Shown here: positions 60,633 to 64,000 of the stretch, piece by piece | How the letters are laid out: each line of letters begins with the position of its first letter | Position numbering within the stretch: the stretch's first letter is position 1 | Source of the DNA: CAYTTR01 sp964440805 | GTDB lineage: Bacteria > Acidobacteriota > Aminicenantia > Aminicenantales > Aminicenantaceae | NCBI GenBank assembly: GCA_964440805.1 | Contig: CAYTTR010000006.1 | Coordinates: 1-64,000, forward strand | DNA: 64,000 nt | Direction of reading: 5' to 3' | Position numbers and translations under genes: made by a program | Notes under the pieces: generated by a model | What the model was told of the DNA's origin: nothing | The model's input: only the letters and a program-made list of their open reading frames with translations | The model's database searches: none

Positions 60633-61810
60633 GAGCAAAAAAAATTCTCAACGGAAACGAAGCTGTGGCTGAGGCCGTCAAGCAAGTAAATCCTGATGTT
60701 ATGGCTGCCTATCCCATCACTCCCTCCACCAAAATTGTAGAGACTATTGCCAAATATGTGGCAGATGGGGAAATATCAGGGGAATTTGTCTGTCCTGAAA
60801 GTGAACACAGTGCTATGAGTGTTTGCGTAGGAGCCGCTGCTGCAGGAGGAAGAGTAATGACGGCCACTGCTTCTCAGGGATTGGCTTTGATGTGGGAAAT
60901 TCTTTATATTGCTTCCGCCTTACGTCTTTCCATTGTGGCCGCTATTGCCAACCGATCTTTAAGTGCCCCCATAAACATACATGGAGATCACAGTGATACC
61001 ATGGGAGCAAGGGATTCGGGGTGGATCCAAATTTATTCTGAGAATTGCCAGGAAGTTTATGATAATTTCATCCAGGCATTCAGAATAGCTGAAGATTCTC
61101 AGGTAATGACTCCGGTTATGGTGGGACTGGATGGTTTCATCATCAGTCATTCCTTGGAACCAGTAATAGTTGAAGATGATGAAGCTGTTAAAAAATTTGT
61201 TGGTGAATATAAACCGTTCTATTCTTTGTTGGACACAGAAAAAAAAATAACTGTGGGTTCGATTGATTTTACTGATTATTACTTCGAACACAAGCGTAGT
61301 CAGCTTGAAGGAATCGAGAATGCGCCTAAGGTGATTGAAGCTGTAGGGAAGGAATTCGGGGAAAAATTCGGCCGCCCCTATGGCCTTTTCGAAGAATACA
61401 GATTGAATGATGCTGAGATAGCCTTTGCGGTCATGAGCTCAGCAGCAGGGACTGGCAAGGAAGCGGTGGACATTCTCCGAGATAAGGGAATCCCTGTGGG
61501 ATTGCTCAAACCCCGGGTTTTCCGGCCTTTCCCTTACAAAAAACTGGCAGACAGGCTGAGTAAACTAAAGGCTGTGGCTGTCTTGGATAGATGTGTTAGC
61601 CCTGGAGCTTTGGGAGCTCCTTTGTTTACTGAGATTCGTTCTGCTCTCTATGATTATGAACAAAGACCAAAGGTGGTAAATTATGTTTATGGTCTTGGGG
61701 GCCGGGATATTAAGATTGAACATTTTCAGGAAGTAGGCGAGAAGCTGAGACGAATAAGCGAAACAGGAAAAGTGGAAGAATTGTTCGGCTACCTTAACTT
61801 GAGGGAATAA
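60629..61810 (+). CDS. porA: Pyruvate/2-oxoacid:ferredoxin oxidoreductase, alpha subunit
   Basis: A 393-aa alpha subunit with GNEAVAEAVKQVNPDVMAAY, YPITPSTKIVE and ESEHSAMSVCVGAAAAGGR, whose Glu activates TPP; DHSDTMGARDSGWIQ is typical. It is a separate gene from the NifJ-like protein 1 kb upstream, with which it shares the same fold. Third gene of the por operon. Confidence 0.94.
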   Translation: MRAKKILNGNEAVAEAVKQVNPDVMAAYPITPSTKIVETIAKYVADGEISGEFVCPESEHSAMSVCVGAAAAGGRVMTATASQGLALMWEILYIASALRLSIVAAIANRSLSAPINIHGDHSDTMGARDSGWIQIYSENCQEVYDNFIQAFRIAEDSQVMTPVMVGLDGFIISHSLEPVIVEDDEAVKKFVGEYKPFYSLLDTEKKITVGSIDFTDYYFEHKRSQLEGIENAPKVIEAVGKEFGEKFGRPYGLFEEYRLNDAEIAFAVMSSAAGTGKEAVDILRDKGIPVGLLKPRVFRPFPYKKLADRLSKLKAVAVLDRCVSPGALGAPLFTEIRSALYDYEQRPKVVNYVYGLGGRDIKIEHFQEVGEKLRRISETGKVEELFGYLNLRE

Positions 61811-61823
61811 TTAGGAGGATGAT

Positions 61824-62750
61824 ATGGCAAAACTCAAAGACTTAGCCATGATGGAAGACCGGTTGGTCGCCGGTCATGGAATGTGTCTTGGATGTGGAAT
61901 TCCCTTGATTTTAAAGATGATTTTAAGAGCTTCGAAAGAGCCTTTAATCATTGCCAATGCCACAGGCTGCTTAGAAGTATGTACAACCATATTTCCCCTG
62001 ACTTCCTGGAATACTACGTGGATTCACAGTGCTTTTGAAAATGCTGCTGCTACCATAGCCGGAGTGGAAGCTATGTATAATGCCTTGAAGAGACAGGGGA
62101 AAATCTCTGAGGAGAAAAAAGTCAATTTTTTAGCTATAGGAGGGGATGGCGGAACTTATGATATCGGACTTCAATCTCTTTCCGGAGCAATGGAAAGAGG
62201 TCATAATATTGTTTATCTCTGTTATGACAATAATGCCTATGCCAACACCGGAGGACAGCGGTCCTCAGCGACTCCATTGGGCGCCTCAGCCACTACTTCA
62301 CCGGCAGGAACAAAAATTCCGGGAAAAGTTCAGAAGCGAAAAAATTTAACTGAAATAATGGCTGCTCATGATATTCCTTATGTGGCTCAGGCCAGTCCGC
62401 ACCGCTGGAAAGATCTTTACGAAAAAGCCAGAAAAGCTTTTGAAATAGAGGGCCCAGCTTTTCTTAATGTCCTCTGTCTTTGCCCGACAGAATGGAAATA
62501 CCCTGAGGATAAAGGAATAAAATTAGCTCAAACAGCTGTGGATAGTTGCGTTTGGCCTCTTTATGAGGTGGAAAGAGGGAAATACAAGATAAATTATAAA
62601 CCAAGGCAAAAACTACCAGTAACCGAATGGATAAAATCCCAGGGAAGGTTTCGTCATCTGTTTCAGGAGGAAAATTCCTGGGTAATAGAGGAAATGCAGA
62701 AGCAGGTGGATGAAGATTGGGAAGGATTAAATAGACTGGCTGGAGATTAA
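61824..62750 (+). CDS. porB: Pyruvate/2-oxoacid:ferredoxin oxidoreductase, beta (TPP-binding) subunit
   Basis: A 308-aa beta subunit. The TPP/Mg motif is GGDGGTYDIGLQSLSGA followed by YDNNAYANTGGQRS; GHGMCLGCGIPL gives two of the Cys ligands of its [4Fe-4S] cluster and ATGCLEVCTTIFP another. QRSSATPLGA and AGTKIPGK fit pyruvate-type enzymes. Last gene of the operon, 13 bases after porA, with AGGAGG. Confidence 0.94.
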   Translation: MAKLKDLAMMEDRLVAGHGMCLGCGIPLILKMILRASKEPLIIANATGCLEVCTTIFPLTSWNTTWIHSAFENAAATIAGVEAMYNALKRQGKISEEKKVNFLAIGGDGGTYDIGLQSLSGAMERGHNIVYLCYDNNAYANTGGQRSSATPLGASATTSPAGTKIPGKVQKRKNLTEIMAAHDIPYVAQASPHRWKDLYEKARKAFEIEGPAFLNVLCLCPTEWKYPEDKGIKLAQTAVDSCVWPLYEVERGKYKINYKPRQKLPVTEWIKSQGRFRHLFQEENSWVIEEMQKQVDEDWEGLNRLAGD

Positions 62751-62877
62751 AGAAAAAAAACAGGTTCCCTCTGATTTGACCTTTTTGAACTAAGTGGGCA
62801 TCAATTATATTTATCCTTATGGATAAAAAATTAGAAAAGTTTACTATTTTTATTTGCTTTTTGTGATATCTGTTATA

Positions 62878-62959
62878 TGATATATTAAATGATTGACTTG
62901 AAGCTGACCAAAAAAAATAAAAAAAGCTTGAACTGCCCCTTGGTATTTGATACATTAAA
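62878..62959. promoter_or_regulatory. Promoter with two TGATAYATTAAA repeats, possible GntR operator
   Basis: TTGAAC at 62928-62933, a 17-base spacer and TACATT at 62951-62956 form a promoter for the regulator gene. TGATATATTAAA (62878-62889) and TGATACATTAAA (62948-62959) are direct repeats 70 bases apart; the second covers the -10 box. Binding by the GntR protein itself is a guess. Confidence 0.4.
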
Positions 62960-62980
62960 CAACAGAAAGGGTGGTTTAAC

Positions 62981-63679
62981 ATGTATGAAAAAACTATACT
63001 GAATTTCAAATCTCTTAAAGACCAGGTTTGCGAGTATTTAAGAGAACAAATGGAAAAAGGTTTTCTCAGACCAGGGTCTTATATCAACATGGAAGAAACC
63101 AGTAAAAAACTGGGAATAAGCAAGACTCCTTTGCGTGATGCTCTTCTTCAGCTGGAGATGGAAAATTTTGTCTCTATAATTCCCCGAAGAGGAGTGATTG
63201 TTAACGCTCTCACTCTCAAAGATATCAAAGAGTATTATGAAATCGTGGGAGCCCTGGAAAGTACTGCTCTTCTCAGTGCCTTTCCCAGGATAAAAAAATC
63301 TGATGTTGAGAGAATGTACAAATTAAACGAGGAAATGAGAAAAGCCATTGCTGAAGATAATTTCAATCTCTATTATCAGAAAAATGTAAAATCCCATAAC
63401 ATTTTTCTCAATCACTGCTCAAATAATAATTTGATAAAGATCGTTAACAACCTAAAGAAAAGGCTTTACGATTTTCCGCGACAGGAAGGATTTGTTAAGG
63501 AATGGGAAGAGACTTCCATAATAGAACATCAAAAACTGACCGATCTGATTGCAAAGGGTAAAAAAGAAGAAGCGGTTGGCTTTATCCGTGATGTCCATTG
63601 GTCCTACAAGGTCCAGGAAAAATTTATCAAGAGATATTATAAACATGCAGTTGCCTTAGCTGAGAGCCGCCAGGATTAA
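62981..63679 (+). CDS. GntR-family regulator, FCD subfamily
   Basis: A 232-aa transcription factor. A winged helix-turn-helix (about 10-75) with MEETSKKLGISKTPLRDAL is followed by an all-helical FCD effector domain (80-225), with YYEIVGALESTALL and a C-terminal WSYKVQEKFIKRYYKHA. FCD members sense carboxylic acids such as pyruvate or lactate with a metal-coordinating His/Asp set. It lies between the por operon and a glycyl radical activase gene with a 9-base gap to the latter, so it probably controls pyruvate-linked metabolism. Confidence 0.9.
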   Translation: MYEKTILNFKSLKDQVCEYLREQMEKGFLRPGSYINMEETSKKLGISKTPLRDALLQLEMENFVSIIPRRGVIVNALTLKDIKEYYEIVGALESTALLSAFPRIKKSDVERMYKLNEEMRKAIAEDNFNLYYQKNVKSHNIFLNHCSNNNLIKIVNNLKKRLYDFPRQEGFVKEWEETSIIEHQKLTDLIAKGKKEEAVGFIRDVHWSYKVQEKFIKRYYKHAVALAESRQD

Positions 63680-63687
63680 AGGGAGGC

Positions 63688-64000
63688 ATGAAGGGTATTC
63701 TTTTTGACATTAAGCATTATGCCATTCACGATGGCCCGGGAATCCGCACAACCCTTTTTTTAAAAGGCTGCCCCTTACATTGTCCCTGGTGTCATAATCC
63801 AGAGGGAATTTCTCCTCAAAAAGAAATTTTCCTGAGAGCTGATAAATGTCGGCCGGGCTGCCGGGCCTGCCTTGATGTTTGTCCTCTTCAAGCTCTGACT
63901 AAAACAGGTTCAGTTGTGGAAATTAATAGAAAAACCTGCGACGGCTGCGGCTTGTGTGAAGAAGCTTGTGTTTATGGAGCCCTGGAAATTGTGGGCAAAG
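63688..64000 (+). CDS. Glycyl-radical enzyme activating protein (radical SAM), 5' part
   Basis: 104 codons up to the window edge. It opens with ILFDIKHYAIHDGPGIRTTL, then the radical SAM motif GCPLHCPWCHNPE (CX3CX2C), and then a ferredoxin-like insert with CRPGCRACLDVCP and CDGCGLCEEACVYGA for two more [4Fe-4S] clusters. This is the layout of activases of pyruvate formate-lyase-like, glycerol dehydratase or hydroxyphenylacetate-type glycyl radical enzymes. The substrate enzyme should lie just beyond the window. The ATG at 63688 has GGGAGG in front. Confidence 0.92.
   Translation, partial: MKGILFDIKHYAIHDGPGIRTTLFLKGCPLHCPWCHNPEGISPQKEIFLRADKCRPGCRACLDVCPLQALTKTGSVVEINRKTCDGCGLCEEACVYGALEIVGK

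Noticed and set aside
62464..63009. 181-aa reading frame on the minus strand
   Set aside because: It overlaps porB and the regulator's promoter, and its composition is that of an antisense shadow.

Overview
The window is chromosomal DNA from an AT-rich, Gram-negative-type anaerobic bacterium that I could not name from sequence alone. Evidence for a two-membrane cell is the RND efflux genes with a periplasmic adaptor, a LapA-like protein and lipoprotein-like exported proteins. Evidence for anaerobic or fermentative metabolism is a multi-subunit pyruvate:ferredoxin oxidoreductase set followed by a GntR/FCD regulator and a glycyl-radical-enzyme activase. The mix of gene families reminded me of uncultured Aminicenantes/Acidobacteriota-like lineages, but that is an impression, not a result.

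Layout. 0-6 kb: aldehyde dehydrogenase, LapA-like protein, SLC13 transporter, endonuclease IV-like TIM barrel overlapping thiC. 6-14 kb: GlmS-like transaminase, GT4 glycosyltransferase, VanZ-like protein, geranylgeranyl-reductase-like flavoprotein, rsmD, an exported protein of unknown function and a repeat-rich gap. 14-24 kb: unknown protein, rpmE-prfA-prmC, then a signalling block (degenerate receiver-HD-GYP, acidic coiled-coil protein, receiver-GAF-GGDEF-PilZ), then urocanate hydratase followed by a glutamine synthetase relic. 24-30 kb: NIF3-like protein, tRNA-Leu, and the minus-strand gap-pgk-tpiA-secG operon. 30-36 kb: tsaE, thiE, apt, purine permease, NagZ-like GH3, GT81-like glycosyltransferase. 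36-47 kb: RND adaptor, response regulator, M14 peptidase, two adjacent RND pumps. 47-55 kb: PLP enzyme, hflKC, tadA, two tRNA-Ser genes, a homoserine dehydrogenase stub, ornithine aminotransferase, a Trp/Tyr-rich protein and an EamA transporter. 55-64 kb: dnaX-ybaB-recR, a truncated NifJ-like gene, the porCDAB-type operon, GntR regulator, and the 5' part of a glycyl radical activase running off the window.

The genes are mostly ordinary housekeeping. The unusual content is in the spaces between them. At least three families of short non-coding repeats recur there: (1) elements bounded by inverted copies of an AAATTTTGGGGGAA-type end, two of them about 290 bp, one of these with an 8-bp direct repeat at its edges, plus a short derivative and solo ends; (2) a roughly 130-bp element with ends GGCCGAT...ATCGGCC in five whole or partial copies; (3) arrays of roughly 9-10-bp units, two of which abut an almost identical double hairpin placed in opposite orientations. 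Gene fragments (homoserine dehydrogenase next to a family-1 end; glutamine synthetase followed by a family-2-like outer end) suggest these repeats accompany gene decay. No CRISPR array, complete transposase, prophage or defence system was seen.
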